From assembly GCA_036250195.1 (NCBI GenBank), contig JAVHZZ010000011.1, positions 58,594,919-58,658,918 on the forward strand: a stretch of DNA of 64,000 nt, written 5' to 3'. The position numbers and the translations under genes were made by a program. Numbering within the stretch: position 1 is the first letter of the stretch; each line of letters opens with the position of its first letter. This document shows, piece after piece, positions 31,898 to 44,800 of the stretch. Source of the DNA: Mixophyes australis. Taxonomy: Eukaryota > Chordata > Amphibia > Anura > Limnodynastidae. The notes beneath the pieces are model-generated. The model made no database searches. It worked only from the letters and a program-made list of their open reading frames with translations, and was not told the origin of the DNA.

Positions 31898-32347
31898 CAT
31901 GTCCTTTTTAAGATTCAACATAAGGGTGGGTGGGAGGTCCCAAGAACAATTCCATCTTGCATCACCTTTTCTTTCTGCCACTGCTGTGTGCCAATGTGTC
32001 CTGGATGTGGTAGGAACTGCCGTGTGTTTGAGTCATTGCTCTGTCACTTAGCATCCAGCGAGGTTGCTGCAGGTGTATGAAAATAATAATGTGACCTGTG
32101 AGGTGGTCAAAATTGACTGCAAATGACTTTAAATTAGTGTTATTGAGGTTAATAATAATGTAGGATCAAAAAAGAGCACAATTATGTGATTTTAACATAT
32201 TTTAGCAATTTTTCTAAAAAAACCAACAAAACAGATCCAAAACCAAAACCAAAACACACGAGGGCGGTTTTGCCAAAACCAAAGCACGAAGCTAATCTAT
32301 ATCCAAAACCAAAACCACTTCACGGGGGTCAGTTCAGCATCTTTAGT

Positions 32348-33174
32348 TGTAAGTGATATAATGTCATGTCCAGCTCATCTTATTTCAGTTTATCTTTAGC
32401 ATTTTTCTAGTATAACTGTATAATTCCACTGCACTCCTCCATAAATGTCCCAGACTGGGACCGGCTGAACTCCTCCATTCCCAATAAACGACATTAAAAC
32501 TAGGCATTGTGGCACAGAATTAGGGATAGCAAAGCAGCCATGTTTGCTACATTGTTTATCATATCTAATCTGGAGAGTTTATTTATGCAAGAACAAGCCA
32601 AGTATACGCTGTACATTGGAAACAGTACACCATCAGTTATTTCTGTATTATCCTATCATGTTTTTTACGTCTAAAATTTCTTAGAGGTCTTAATTGTAAC
32701 ATTCAAGTTTGTTGCATAACAGGGATTAAATGTCCAATCTAACATTTGCCCCCCCCCACCCCCTTCTGCTGGCAACTGTTTATAAGCTTTAATAAATTAA
32801 CAAAATTAGAAAGAAAGCACTCTACATGTCTATGGTAATGGAGGCTGGGTCTGCCCCTTTTGGAAGAGTTCAGGTCACATGTTTACCTAGGAAGTACCAT
32901 TTACTATGTGCTTCTTCAACTCCATCTGATCTATATTGTTGTTAAATTTATATTATGTTATAGTTACAATTACTGTTACTAAGGTAGAGGGTACCTGAAC
33001 TTTAGACCCACTCAAATCTTTTGGAAAGAATAAAAGTGCTATATGATTTTCGAACTCAATTCTTTACCACACTCACTTGGTTTCCTGGTTTCTTTCCAAG
33101 TTGAAATATCTGCTGATACAGGATTTAAGATAGGAGTATAGGTAATCCGCCATCTGAATGAACATGAATCTCAT
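32348..33174. other. Non-coding, nothing recognised
   Basis: AT-rich spacer with a C-rich run at 32749-32764. No supported gene. Confidence 0.5.
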
Positions 33175-34752
33175 CAGGCTCAGTACCAAGGGATTGGCAA
33201 ATAGCAGATGTGGTGCCGTTGTTTAAAAAAGGGACAATATCACAACCAGGGAATTATAGACCTGTAAGCCTGACATCAATAGTGGGGAAACTACTGGAAG
33301 GTATTTTAAGGGATAGTATTCAGGATTACTTGGTGCGCAATAAAATTATTAGTGGGAATCAACATGGATTTGTGAGGGATCGGTCATGTCAAACTAATCT
33401 AATTAGTTTCCACGAGGAAGTTAGTGGAAACTTAGACCAGGGCAGCACAGTAGATGTGGTCTACTTAGATTTTGCAAAGGCCTTTGATACAGTGCCACAC
33501 AAGAGGTTGGTTTACAAAATAAGGGAACTGGGTCTAGGAATCAACATTTGTACTTGGATCGAAAACTGGCTAGAGAATAGGAAACAGAGAGTTGTGATAA
33601 ATGGAACATTTTCTAATTGGTCAAAAGTCTTAAGTGGAGTACCTCAAGGTTCTGTGCTGGGGCCACTCCTTTTTAATATATTTATTAATGACATTGGTGA
33701 TGGTTTAGAGAGTAAAGTTTCTATTTTTGCAGATGACACTAAACTCTGTAAGGTAATAAAATCAGAGCAAGATGTAGCTTCTCTACAGAGGGACTTAAAT
33801 AAATTGGAGGATTGGGCGGTCAAATGGAATATGAGGTTTAACATAGATAAATGTAAGGTTATGCATTCAGGGATCAAAAACAAGAAGGCAATCTATAAAT
33901 TAAATGGAATTAATTTAGGAGAATCTATAATGGAAAAGGATTTGGGTGTACTCGTAGACAGTAGACTTAGCAATAGTGCTCAATGTCAAGCAGCAGCTGC
34001 AAGGGCAAACATTGGCAAACAAAGTATTGTCATGCATAAAAAGGGGCATAGATGCAAGGGAAGACAGTGTAATTTTGCAACTGTATAAATCGTTGGTAAG
34101 ACCTCATCTTGAATATGCAGTACAGTTCTGGGTGCCACTCTATAAAAAATATATTCTGGAACTAGAAAGGGTTCAGAGAAGGGCGACAAAATTGATAAAG
34201 GGTATGGAGTCATTAAGTTATGAGGAAAGGTTAGCCAGTTTAGGCATGTTTACTTTAGAAAAGAGGCGTCTAAGGGGAGATATGATTACTATGCACAAAT
34301 ACATTAAGGGTCAATACAGAGAACTTTCATGGGAACTTTTTACCCCAAGGACTATACACTGGACACGCGGTCACCCCCTAAGGTTAGAGGAGAGGAAATT
34401 TCACAACCAGCAAAGGAAGGGGTTCTTTACAGTAAGGGCAGTCAAGATATGGAATTCATTGCCAGGGAAGGTTGTGATGGCAGATTTAATAGATATGTTT
34501 AAGAAAGAGTTAGACAAATTTTTAGCAGAAAGGTGTATTCAGGGATACGACCGTTAATTAAAATGAAGGATAGTAGTGGATATAGGGTAAAAATAGGACT
34601 GCAATATTGAGTCTGGGGGGATTTTCACAATTGAAACAGATTGGCGGTTGCTTACTCTGGATCAATTTCGAATATAAGTGCAGGATCGCAGGAGATCCAA
34701 AATAGGTTGAACTTGATGGACTGGTGTTTTTTTTCAACCTCATCAACTATGA
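33175..34752 (+). pseudogene. CR1-type LINE, longer copy, frameshifted
   Basis: It starts inside the pol frame at VPRDWQIADVVPLFKKG and carries the reverse transcriptase blocks NYRPVSLTS, VYLDFAKAFDTVPH (first catalytic Asp), GVPQGSVLGPLLFNIFIND, FADDTKL (catalytic pair, about 33728) and LGVLVDSRL. The frame 33210-34088 is then broken by a 10-bp insertion near 34010. The C-terminal part continues in frame 33976-34557 to the stop after GYDR. The endonuclease and first ORF are missing (5' truncation). The CR1 tail with ttgatggactggtg ends near 34752. LINE proteins of this type copy their RNA at nicked chromosomal targets. Confidence 0.9.
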
Positions 34753-34856
34753 ATATGTGCACACTCCCAAAATTTTGTATAAATTGTCAGTTTTGGTAAA
34801 CTGCTATGAGTCAAGTATTATCAGCCCTGAAAGACTGACTAAATGCATTGCAGTTG

Positions 34857-35492
34857 AACACTCCCCTTCCCCTTCAGAATCCTTTTCAAACTCCTTACCA
34901 CCACCTACAAGGCTCTCTCCCAGTATACTGCCCCTTACATCTCTAACCTCCTCTCCATTCACACTCCCGCCCGCTCCCTGCGCTCGGCCAATGATCGCCT
35001 CCTCGCCTCCACTCTGATCACCTCTTCCCACTCCAGAATCCAAGACTTCTCCCGTGCTGCCCCCTTCACTGGAATGACCTCCCTCGCTCCATCCGTCTCT
35101 CACCCAATCTCTGCTCCTTCAAGCGGGCACTTAAAACTCACCTGTTCCTCAAGGCCTACCAACCATCCACTTAGCCTCTCATCTCCTCTGTTTCTCCCCT
35201 GGCCCCCTTTTTTCTCCCGCCTTTGCTTCACTGGCTCCCTTCTGTGCCTGATTTGTTTACCCTCCCTTAGGATGTAAGCTTGTATGAGCAGGGCTCCCCT
35301 TCCTTTCTGTCTCCATACCTGTTCTTCCGCTCCGTCTCTACTGTATTTGCCTGCCTGGAGTTTCTGTAGAACTGGTACTTTGTGTTTATTGTTCTGTACT
35401 GTTTTACCCTGTATAGTCTACTGTTCGTACTGTGTACGGCGCTGCGGAAACCTTGTGGCGCCTTACAAATAAACGATAATAATAAAAATAAT
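34857..35492 (+). mobile_element. L2-like LINE 3' end
   Basis: Frames give the C terminus typical of L2/CR1-group reverse transcriptases: RSANDRLLAST, then a frameshifted form of the W-N-LP-SIR...FKRALKTHLFLKAY motif around 35060-35150. A short 3' UTR with tgtaagcttgtatgagcagg and an (aat/aata)n tail at 35475-35500 follow. Only the last 640 bp remain. Confidence 0.75.
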
Positions 35493-35499
35493 AATAACA

Positions 35500-35830
35500 C
35501 TGAACAGCAGCAGGCAAGTGTTACTTCGTATAAAGCAAGGTCAGACAGATACCTATTTTCTGGCTCATTTGTAGTGGGAGGCATGTATATATGTAGACTT
35601 CCCTTTACATTTTCCCGCAGAATGTTTGGTCAGGATTACCTGGTATGGTCCTTTTCACTGTGGTTCGAGTGAATGCTTTCTCTGGTGTACATTAACAAGG
35701 ACGTAATCTCCAGCTTGTGACACGGTTATCCAGGGTCATTTTCCTGGGCAGAGATAAATTGCTGGGTGTGCTTGTTATAGATAATGACATCACTCTTCCA
35801 ATAAGTATTTAATGCAGGGATAGTCCTAGA
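35500..35830 (-). pseudogene. Degraded endogenous retrovirus pol fragment
   Basis: The minus strand from about 35710 shows AGDYVLVNVHQRKHSLEPQ, a stop, then KGPYQVILT, the pattern of a retroviral integrase C terminus. The preceding part (35715-35830) is open but featureless. It has stops and no other retroviral domains, and its 3' side is cut by the L2-like tail. This is an old, non-functional genomic copy. Confidence 0.55.
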
Positions 35831-36527
35831 CACTGCACATATTTTTCTTCACTGCTTTTTCTAAGTTTCTACTTGATTGAGAGTGAAAAAGTGTGTGAAA
35901 TTGTTATTTGGTGTTTAAAGCCTCACAAACCTTTAATTACTTGTAAAGTGTGTTCCTTGGTAACAGTTAATAACTACAATTAGTCACAAAAATAAAAAAA
36001 ATAGGATTAAATCAGTTTTAAAAGGGATGTATTGGCTTCCAGTCCGAGCCGTCTCATCCTCGCGCCACAACGTGGTGTACTGCACTGAGGGGGCTCCCTG
36101 GGCTTTGATTGTTGGCTCAGAGGGGCATCTACCAGTGCTGACCCCCTGCACAGCTCTCATGCCAGCTAGTTGCAGACTACTCCAGCGTGAACCTTTGTTT
36201 AGGCTTCATCTACTGGAACCCCTGCTACCAGGTCAGTGCTTTGGGACAGACCACTTTAACAGCCCCAACTGCCTCTTATCTATTGACTTGTGACAGTATA
36301 TTATATTGGGGGGTTACATTACTTCCTCCCAGTGCAGCTGTTTACTTAACCAGAAGACTCCATCCTATACATCTCAGCTTCTAGAATGCTGGCTGCAAGA
36401 TGGATATGTGAGCAAGAAAAAGGGGTGGTTTGTGTTCCCTTGGTGTGAATGTAGAGAATGGGCTGCCTGGGGGACCAAAGATTATAAGTGAGGTTCCAAC
36501 CCTTAAGATTAAGCTGATATAGTAGCA
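35831..36527. other. Non-coding, nothing recognised
   Basis: Unassigned sequence. A frame at 36027-36293 has no recognised domain. Confidence 0.45.
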
Positions 36528-38217
36528 GGGGTCCCTTTGGCACACAAGGTGGTTAAGAGAGTCAGTGCTGTAGGTTAGAACTCTGTCATTTATTTACTGT
36601 TTGGTCATCATGTAATGCATAACATATAAAAAAATAATATAAAAAAATAATGAACATAGGTTGCAACCTTAACTGTACACTTGTCTACATATATAGCTGA
36701 AGGAATAAATTCATAACACAATTTGCAAAATAGAAACAGTGGATACATGTAAAACATGCAAAGGATAAACAATCCATGGCTTGAAAGGCCTAGTACATCA
36801 ACCTCTTACCCATGGCTTGAAAGGCCTAGTATATCAACCTCTTAACTGTAATGTTGTCAAAAATTCATAACCAGACAGGTAATAAGAGATTGGGACTAAA
36901 CTTGCATACAAAGTCCAAGCATGTATTAATAAAGAAATAGAATTCCTGATTGTAGACAGTATCAGTTCTCAACCAAATATATCTCAGTCTCAGCAAGTAT
37001 ATAAATCAAATCCAATGATTGGGATCCAATATATAAATGAGAGGGACCTCAGAAAGGCAGTCTCTGTCCAGGCCGAATAAAGTCTGGGGTCCTTCAAAGG
37101 CATAATGTGTAGACCTCCAAACGGAACCCCATATAACTCGGTTACAGTTAGTATCAAAGGTGCCTCCTCTGATTTGAGTCCAATCCACGGGCTGTGATGC
37201 CGGGGCGCAATGGGGAAGCGGACTTACCCTGTAAGTCCGCTTCCCCATAGCACTGAATCAAGGTCTCTTCTCCCGATGTCTCTTTCTACTAAATACTCAC
37301 AGCAAATGCAGTGGTATGTCTGGGTGCCGAACAAGCCGACTGAGTCCGGACAGGTGCATGCGTTAAATGAATAGATTCTGCTCCTTTGTTAGCTCCGATC
37401 CGGAGCACATATTTGGACCAGATAGCAGCACCGTTTCCAATGCGTTTCGCCTATGGCTCTTTCAGGGAAAGTGGTATTCAAGAAATTAGGTACAGGTATT
37501 TAAAGGCGCCCGGGAAGGTGATCTGTATCGTGATTGGTTAAATGACTGGTGGCTCCCAATTGGTCCCAGCCATGACTGATTGATGCTGCAACCAGTAACA
37601 TGTATGGCCTCAGTGTTTGGATAGTGAGGGTACACAATAAACTGTCCATTCATAAATACAGAGGGTAAACCAAGTATAATCAGTTTAGGGAGTAAAGTTT
37701 CTGTAGCAGATATTACATATAATTAACCTGGGTGTGGAAAACACGTTTCATTTATAATTTCTCAATGTTTCTACAAACTGCAACAAAAAACAACAGATTA
37801 AATGTAGGCAAAGTCAGAGAGATAGCTAGGTAATAGATTGCAGAAAAATAACAGTGTCGGGGTGTCAGAGATCCTGTTGTTTTGAGCAAGTATACAAGTT
37901 TAGTCCCAATCTCTTAATACCTATCTGGTTATGACTTTTTGACAACATTACAGTTAAGAGGTTGATGTATTAGGCCTTTCAAGCCATGGATTGTTTATCC
38001 TTTGCATGATTTACTCAGTATGTATCCACTGTCTCTTTTTGAGAATTGTGTTGTGAATTTATTCCTTCACCTATACATGTGGACAAGTGTATAGTTAAGG
38101 TTGAAACCTATGTTCATTATTTTTTATATTATTTTTTTATATGTTATGCATTACTTGATGACCAAACAGTAAATAAACTACAGAGGTCTTACATACAGCA
38201 CTGACCAAGGGGTCCCC
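36528..38217. mobile_element. 1.7-kb element with long inverted terminal repeats
   Basis: The left arm 36528-36910 (starts ggggtccctttgg) is the inverted copy of 37890-38217 (ends ccaaggggtcccc). Identity looks about 90% across over 300 bp. The left arm has an extra about 41-bp tandem duplication (ccatggcttgaaaggcctag twice, 36775-36845). The interior holds no protein frame but a perfect 18-bp hairpin and a gcgtttcgcctatggctctt motif (37442-37461). The superfamily is unknown; target duplication is unclear. It could be a non-autonomous DNA transposon or a fold-back element. Confidence 0.75.
37210..37248. other. Perfect 18-bp hairpin with 3-base loop
   Basis: atggggaagcggacttac (37210-37227) pairs fully with 37231-37248, loop cct. 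It sits near the middle of the inverted-repeat element. A pure 18-bp stem stands out because the long arms around it carry mismatches. Confidence 0.9.
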
Positions 38218-38390
38218 ATATCAAGATGGATATGTGATTTACGCTACACGGCTAGCACATCAGCTGCCCGCAACAACACTCTATGTAACCTGCTGTTACA
38301 TTTTTAAAGTACATAGACATGTCATCCATTGCCCCCTTGTGGCTCTCTTTTAGAGATTGCATTGTCTGAATATCAAGTATTACATAGGTA

Positions 38391-38890
38391 ATGAGCGCCT
38401 CGCTATCCTCAGAGGTGGTCCAAGCAGTCCACCCTCAGGTCCAAGCAGTGATGACTAATCTCCTTGAGGGAGTCAGGGTGGCAATCCACGAAGAACTTTC
38501 TAAAGCAGTCAATGACTTTAAATCTGAACTGAATTCACTCGGCAATAGGACGGATGCCCTGGAATCTAAAACAGATGACCTCTGCTGTTCTCAGACTGTG
38601 TTTGACAAAGAACTCTTCTGCCTGAACGACGGGGTCGAATCCCTGAAGGAGAAACAAGAGGACTCTGAAAACCTCTCTTGTCGCAACAATATTCGCATTA
38701 GAAATGTTGCCGAAGACATCTTGCCAGTGGAAATCCAATGTTTCTATTTCGGTACTATCCCTGCATTGGGATATCATTCTATTGCGCTGGTCCTAGATAC
38801 TATTTAATCCTTATGAATATATATGCATACTCTCAATGTTGGTTGTACTTTGTTTCATGACTTTACAAAAATAAAACAATTATAAAAGGA
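38391..38890 (+). pseudogene. L1/Tx1-type LINE: ORF1 piece joined to 3' end
   Basis: The frame 38391-38807 starts MSASLSSEVV and contains a heptad-rich coiled-coil stretch (about residues 25-95). It is followed by ENLSCRNNIRIRNVAED, the conserved start of the L1-type ORF1 RNA-binding domain. At about 38735 it changes to sequence resembling the LINE 3' end (tggttgtactttgtttcatg, then ataaaacaattataaaa). So ORF2 and most of ORF1 were deleted. ORF1 proteins coat LINE RNA; this fragment would not. Confidence 0.7.
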
Positions 38891-40307
38891 TGTATTTCCA
38901 CAAATATACTTCTCTAGCTGCATCTGCCTCAGCATCAGCAGCATATGCGCCTGGTTTACAACAAGTCATCATTATCAGAGATTATTTGCACCAGCCCTAT
39001 AACAAGTACAGAAGATAGATCTCCTATCAGATGTATATGTGTGTTTCTGCACGTCTACATGAGCTACTTTTGAGTAAACACACTATGCCACCCTGTCTGT
39101 TGTTGCTGGGAACCGGCTGGGCTTACTTTGCCACCACTCAGTTTCTTTATCCCAAGTGCGCCCTCGCCATAATGGGAGGGGCTTACAACGTTGCCACCAC
39201 TGGACTCCTTAATGACATCCAGAATCGTGTTCCTTCTGCGTAACTTTTGCAGCTAATGTACCCCCTTGCTTGTGCACCTGGGCTGGTACCCCTGACCTCT
39301 ACCTATAGATCAGGGTTGTTGTCGATGGATCCCCCTGGCTTATCACACTGGCCAGAGCTGCTGGGTAGCGAGCAGAGCGGTGGTACTAACAGAGTACTAG
39401 CTGAGTACAAACTTCAGAACAGCCATAAATGGATTAGAGTTGGGTCTAATCTGTAGGTCACAGGAAATTACAGCTGGGAAGAAGTTTTCAAGCAGGACTT
39501 GAAGCAAGTGATGTTTATTTAGTTCAGGTGTCCTAACAAGGACAGTTCACGCTGGTTGAAGTTGCTAGTAATTAAAAAGTCAGATGGAACAATAATGATA
39601 CATTTCAGTACACACCAGTGCTGTTTTATACAGTTTTGGACACAGCCTAAGGGGGTAAGACAGCCTCCTGAACTCTTTGCTGGCCCCAAGAAGTTTGAGT
39701 TATTATTATTAATAGTATCAGGATGCAATATGTTTCCCGAAACATGAATTTAAATGCACTTTATACTTAACAAAATTTACACTTATCTATGATATCATAC
39801 ATCACGTGCTGTTTACAATGTTCAGACAGGTTCTAACCTTCTGGACAAAAGGCCACTCAGGAACACCAGTAACGACCTCCTGTGGTGCATTTAGACTATA
39901 AAAGACATGTTGGTTACTCACATGAATAGAATTAATTAATGAGGACTTCAAATCTACACAACAGACTCCTCAAACAAATGCTTATTACATCAGACATATA
40001 CCTCAGAAACTAATGCATTTCCTATACAAATTGCCACACGATACAACAAAGTCAGTACATTGCAATGATATAAATAAGCGCCCTGCGCTATTTCTTTTAA
40101 ATAAATTTATACCATAAGTTATTTATAAGTGAACCAGCCACAGAGACCTAAAGCAAATCCTTGAGAATCAGTTTTGCTGAAACTTGGCCATTGAAAGGGT
40201 TACATTTTTGTTTTGTTAAAAAAAGAAAGAAAATATAATGGAAACACTAAAGAGAATAATTTAAAATTCAACACTTGAAGTGTATGGTTAGTTGCCGCAG
40301 AGTACAC
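38891..40307. other. Non-coding, nothing firmly recognised
   Basis: Mixed sequence. 39100-39210 has a short imperfect duplication (gggcttac, then ttgccaccact). No gene or termini seen. Confidence 0.4.
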
Positions 40308-41129
40308 ATAAACTATATAGACAAACGTATTTGGGCAAACCTGTTAATTAATGAATTGAGGTGTTTCAATCAGATCCGTTGCCAGAGGTGTATAAAATCA
40401 AGCACCTAGCTATGCAGTCTCCATTTGCAAACATTTGTGATACAAAATAGGTTGTTCTGAAGAGCTTAGTGACTTCAAGTGTGGTACTATGATAGGATGC
40501 CATAAGATGGTTCATGAAATCTGCTGGATATTCCAAGATCAAATGTAAGTGATATTATTAGAAAGTAGAAGCGTTTAGGAACAATAGCAAGTCAACCACG
40601 AACCGGAAGAGCATGTAAAATCACAGAGCGGGGTCAACAACTGCTAAGGCTCATGGGGCGTAAAAGTTGCCAACGCTCTGCTGATTCCAAAACTGAAGAG
40701 TTCCAACTTCCACTGGCATTAATGTAAGCACAAAAATCGTGCAGTGGGAGCTTAAGGGAATGGGTTTTCATGTCCGAGCAGCTGCATCCAAGCCTCACAT
40801 CACCAAGAACAATGCCAAGCATCGGATGGAGTGGTGTAAAACACACCGGCACTGGACTGTGGAGTAATGGGAACGTGTTCTGTTTCCCGATAAATCAGGC
40901 ACTGTTTGGCAGTCAGATGAGCGAGTCTGGGTTTGGCGGATGCCGGGACAACGTTACCTGCCTGACTGCAATATGCCACCTGTGAAGTGTGGTGGAGGAG
41001 GGATAATGGTATAGGGCTGTTTTTCAAAGTTTGGGCTAGGCACCTTATCTCCAGTGAAAGGTAATCTTAATGCTTTAGCATACCAAGTCATTTTTGGACT
41101 ATGTTATGCTTCCAACTTTGTGGGAACAG
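40308..41129 (+). pseudogene. Tc1-like transposon, 5' part
   Basis: The left terminus (actatatagacaaacgtatt) mirrors the right terminus at about 47125-47154 (aatacttttgtccatatagt). Frames contain decayed Tc1-type transposase, for example [20 protein letters not shown] near 40914-40973. This matches the region before the second catalytic Asp of Tc1 enzymes, which are cut-and-paste transposases. Many stops and shifts are present. The gene is split at 41129 by a Ty3/gypsy insertion; the rest is at 46740-47154. Confidence 0.85.
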
Positions 41130-41747
41130 TGTCACGGAGCCTGAGTTTGGAGTAGACCTAAAAAATCCCGCTCTAGGTAGACTTACCTCCAGAGAGGTGC
41201 AGGGTCTAACAGTAGAGAGGTATTCACCAGGGATCGACGCACGTAAATATGGACTTAGCTGCTCTCCAACCGCAGGTCACGGTCCTCTAAGGGAGATTAG
41301 AGCGGGGTAAGATGGAACCGTGGAGTGGAGCAGGACTGCTGAACGATAAATGCAGAGGTTCAGGTGAACAGCAGTGATCTGAAGCGCTGAGATCCCTGGA
41401 AAGCAAATAGCTTGAGGATGGGACCGATGATGAGGCACGAGGTTCTTGCAATAATACCACGGGTCTTGGTCGTGGAACAGGTAAGGAGATGTGCAGAAGG
41501 GAGCCAGAGAGAACAGCGTCCTAACAGGTAAGGAGACCTGAAGATCTGGCACCTTAGTAGAGAACAGATGATTTAAATAGACAGAGCTGACAGGCAATTA
41601 GCCAATCAAGAGAATGCAGGACGTTTTAAAAAGACCAGGTGTGCGCATGCTCAGTTCAGACTAGCAAGTGAATGCAGGAAGTGAGAACCAAGGGAAACAG
41701 GTAAGAACAGTGACCAGAATGAAAGGTAGCTGGTGCAATGTGTGACA
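41130..41747 (-). repeat. 3' LTR of element A
   Basis: 618 bp. It shares cctgagtttggagtagacct, the caggtgaacagcagtga region and the gaatgaaaggtagctggtgc end with the 5' LTR. It lacks the MITE and the internal duplication seen there, so it shows the original LTR structure. Confidence 0.9.
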
Positions 41748-41817
41748 GTATCTCCCCTTTTTAAAGGTGAACACTGCACACCTAAGGCCTAGCTATGTTG
41801 GGATACTTGGCGTAAAA

Positions 41818-44800
41818 TTTCTTGACCAAAAATGGAGCATGAACATCAGATGCATCCACCCAGGACCGTTCCTCAGGTCCATATCCTTTCCAATACACTA
41901 AATACTTGGTCTTGCCCCGAAAGGTTTTGGAATTCAGGATCTGGGAAATCTCGAATTCTTCAGATTGCTGAACAGCCAGAAGAGGAGACGTATTCTTATT
42001 GGAAGAAAACTGGTTAATGATTAGAGGCTTGAGGAGATAAACATGAAAGGAATTCGAGATTCAGAGTGAGCTAGGTAGCTTGGGTTTGATTGGGGAGCAA
42101 ACTTCATGGAAGGGACTCGTAGGCGGATATTTTTTGTGGACAGCCACACCTTGTCGCCAAATTGAGAGGAGGTACTGCCTCTTATCGGCAAACTGTTTAT
42201 GACGAGATGAAGTCTTCTTAAGACGCTCAATCGTCTGGTTCCAAACAGCAAGGAAGTCGCAATGGAGGTCATTAGCTGCCGGATCCAGGGTGGGAGGGAG
42301 GGATGAGAACTTGGGAAGATTAGGATGATGGCCATAAACAATAGAGAACGGAGTGGATGAAGTGAATTTGTGATACAGGATGTTATGGGCAAATTCTGGC
42401 CATGGTGAAAGATTCACCCTGGAAAGCCAAGGAATATAGATGAATAAAAGTCTCCAAATATTGATTCACTCTTTCAGTTTGACCAATGGATTGTGAATGG
42501 TATGATGAGAAGTTCAGCTGGATATCCAAGAGTTTACAGTGAGCTTTCCAAAATTTGGATGTAAATTGGACTCCCCGGTCGGAGACAATCTCAAGAGGAC
42601 ATTCATGTAAGCAAAATATTTTCTTGACAAAAATATTTGCTAAAGAGCATGCTGATGGGAAGCCAACAAGTGGGATAAAATGCGCCATCTTCGAGAAACG
42701 TCTACGACCACCCAGATGGTGTTAAGATTCCTGCAGGGATGGAGATCAGTAACAAAATCCATGAATATATGCCATCATGGTCTGGATGGAATAGGATGCA
42801 GCATGAGAGGACCAGTAGAAGACTGGAGACTTTGTGTTGGGCAAAAAGATAACAAGCCGCCACAAACTGTTTAACATCTGACCTAAGGGTGGGTCACCAA
42901 TAACTCCGAGAGATGAGTTCAATAATTTTGATGGATCTAGCATGACTGGAAAATCGAGAACAGTGAAACAACGCAAAAGCTTCTTTTGAAGATTCCGAGG
43001 CACAAACCTTCTCCCAGGAGGTGGTACTGGGTCAGGAGACACAGACGTGGCCTGAAGAAATTTGGGATCCAAAATAGGCCAACTAACAACATCCAGAGAT
43101 TCAGGTTCACAAGGGAACGCCCTTGATAGAGCATCAGTTTTTAATTTCTTGAGCCCGGCCGAAAAGTGATACATAAATTAAAACGAGAAAAGAAGAGAGA
43201 CCACCGGGCCTGTTAAGGGTTAAGACATTGCGCAGACTAGAGATACAGCAGGTTTTTGTGGTCGGTAAAAATGGTCACTGGAAAACGTGCCCCTTCCAGG
43301 AGATACCTCCATTCAGAAAGTGCCAACTTCATGGCTAGGAGTTCTCTGTCACCGATAGTATTGTTCTTTTTAGCCAGTAGGAATTTGCGTGAAAAGAATG
43401 TGCAAGGATGAAGATGTTTTCCAGTAGAGGAGTACTGGGAAAGAACTGCGCCAACTCCCACTGCTGAAGCGTCCACTTCAACAAAAAACAGATGAGAGGG
43501 ATCAGGTTGGTTGCGATCTGAGACTGTAGAGAATGCCTTCTTGAGGGTGCTAAAAGCAGACAGAGCTAGCTGGGACCAATTCTTAGTGTCAGTGCCTTTT
43601 TTGATCAAAGCAATAATGGAAGGCACAATAGAAGAATAACTTCGAATAAACTGTCTATAATAGTTGGCGAACCCTAAGAAGCGTTGAATTGCCTTCAGGC
43701 CTAATGGATTAGGCCACTCAATGATGGTTCGCACTATCTCAGGGTCCATAGATAAATTGTCTCTGGAAACAATGTATCCTAAAAATGAAGTCTCCGTGAT
43801 TTCGAAGACACATTTCTCGAGTTTGCAATAGAGGTGATTGGCCCTGAGCCTTGAGAGAACCTCAGTAACATGTTGTCTATAAGAAGGAAGATCCGGGAGA
43901 AAATTAAAATATCATCCAGACAGACTACTACTGAAGAGTGGAGAAGGTCTCTAAAGCTCTCGTTCATAAAAGTTTGAAACACAGAAGTGTTATTTCCTAT
44001 TCTAATTCTGATTAAATTGTATGTACCTCTCAGGTCTAGCTTGGTAAACATTTGAGCCCCTTTAACCAGTCAAACAGTTCAGTTATCCAAGGAATTGAAT
44101 AACAATTTTAACAAGGGATGGCATTAAGACTCTTATAGTTGATGCAAGGACGTAATGAGCCGTCCTTCTTTTTAACAAAAACAAAGCTGCACCAGCTGGG
44201 GAGGACGAAGGACAAATGAACCATCGTTGAAAGTTTTCTTTGACGTAATCTGCCATGGCCTCCTTCTTGGGAACCGACAGCAGATAGATACGGCCCCTGG
44301 GTGCATCTTGCCAGAAAAGAGATCAATGGGACAGTCCCAGATACGATGCAGAGGTAAGACCTCAGACTTCTGTTTATCAAAAACATCAGCAAACGAGGAG
44401 TATTGGGAAGGAAGAACCACTTTGGTGGATTCTTCAATGGTAGCAAAAGAGCGTAAGGGTTTAACCTGTACCAAGCACTTGGAATGACAGGATGGACCCC
44501 AAGACAGAACTTGAGCGGACGACCAATCAATATGAGGAGAATGCAGACAGAGCCAAGGTAAACTGAGGATAACCGGACTGGAGGTGTGCGACAACACATA
44601 GAAAGATATTTCTTCGAAATGCAGAGCCCCAACTTGGAGAGACAATGGTTCTGTTCATGTCAGAATTCTCCCATTAGGAATCTTACTCCCTTCAATGGCT
44701 GTGAGCACCACTAGTGTAGGTAGAAACATGATAGGGAGTGACAAGGATTCCACTAGATTGGAAAAAATAAAATTCTCATCTGCCCCAGAGTCCAGAACAG

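Larger units (their letters stand above)
30438..32347 (+). mobile_element. hAT-3, shortened hAT element
   Basis: Left terminus tagagatgctcaggctcgg and right terminus, read inward, ctaaagatgctgaactgacc. The inside order is the hAT-1 order: GC-rich promoter block, tandem 5' UTR units, frame for both protein ends, 17-bp hairpin, a conserved block (aacataagggtgggtgggag), A-rich tail. The catalytic core is missing. I could not find a clean 8-bp duplication (cttttaac against gttgtaag), so one end may be altered. Confidence 0.8.
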
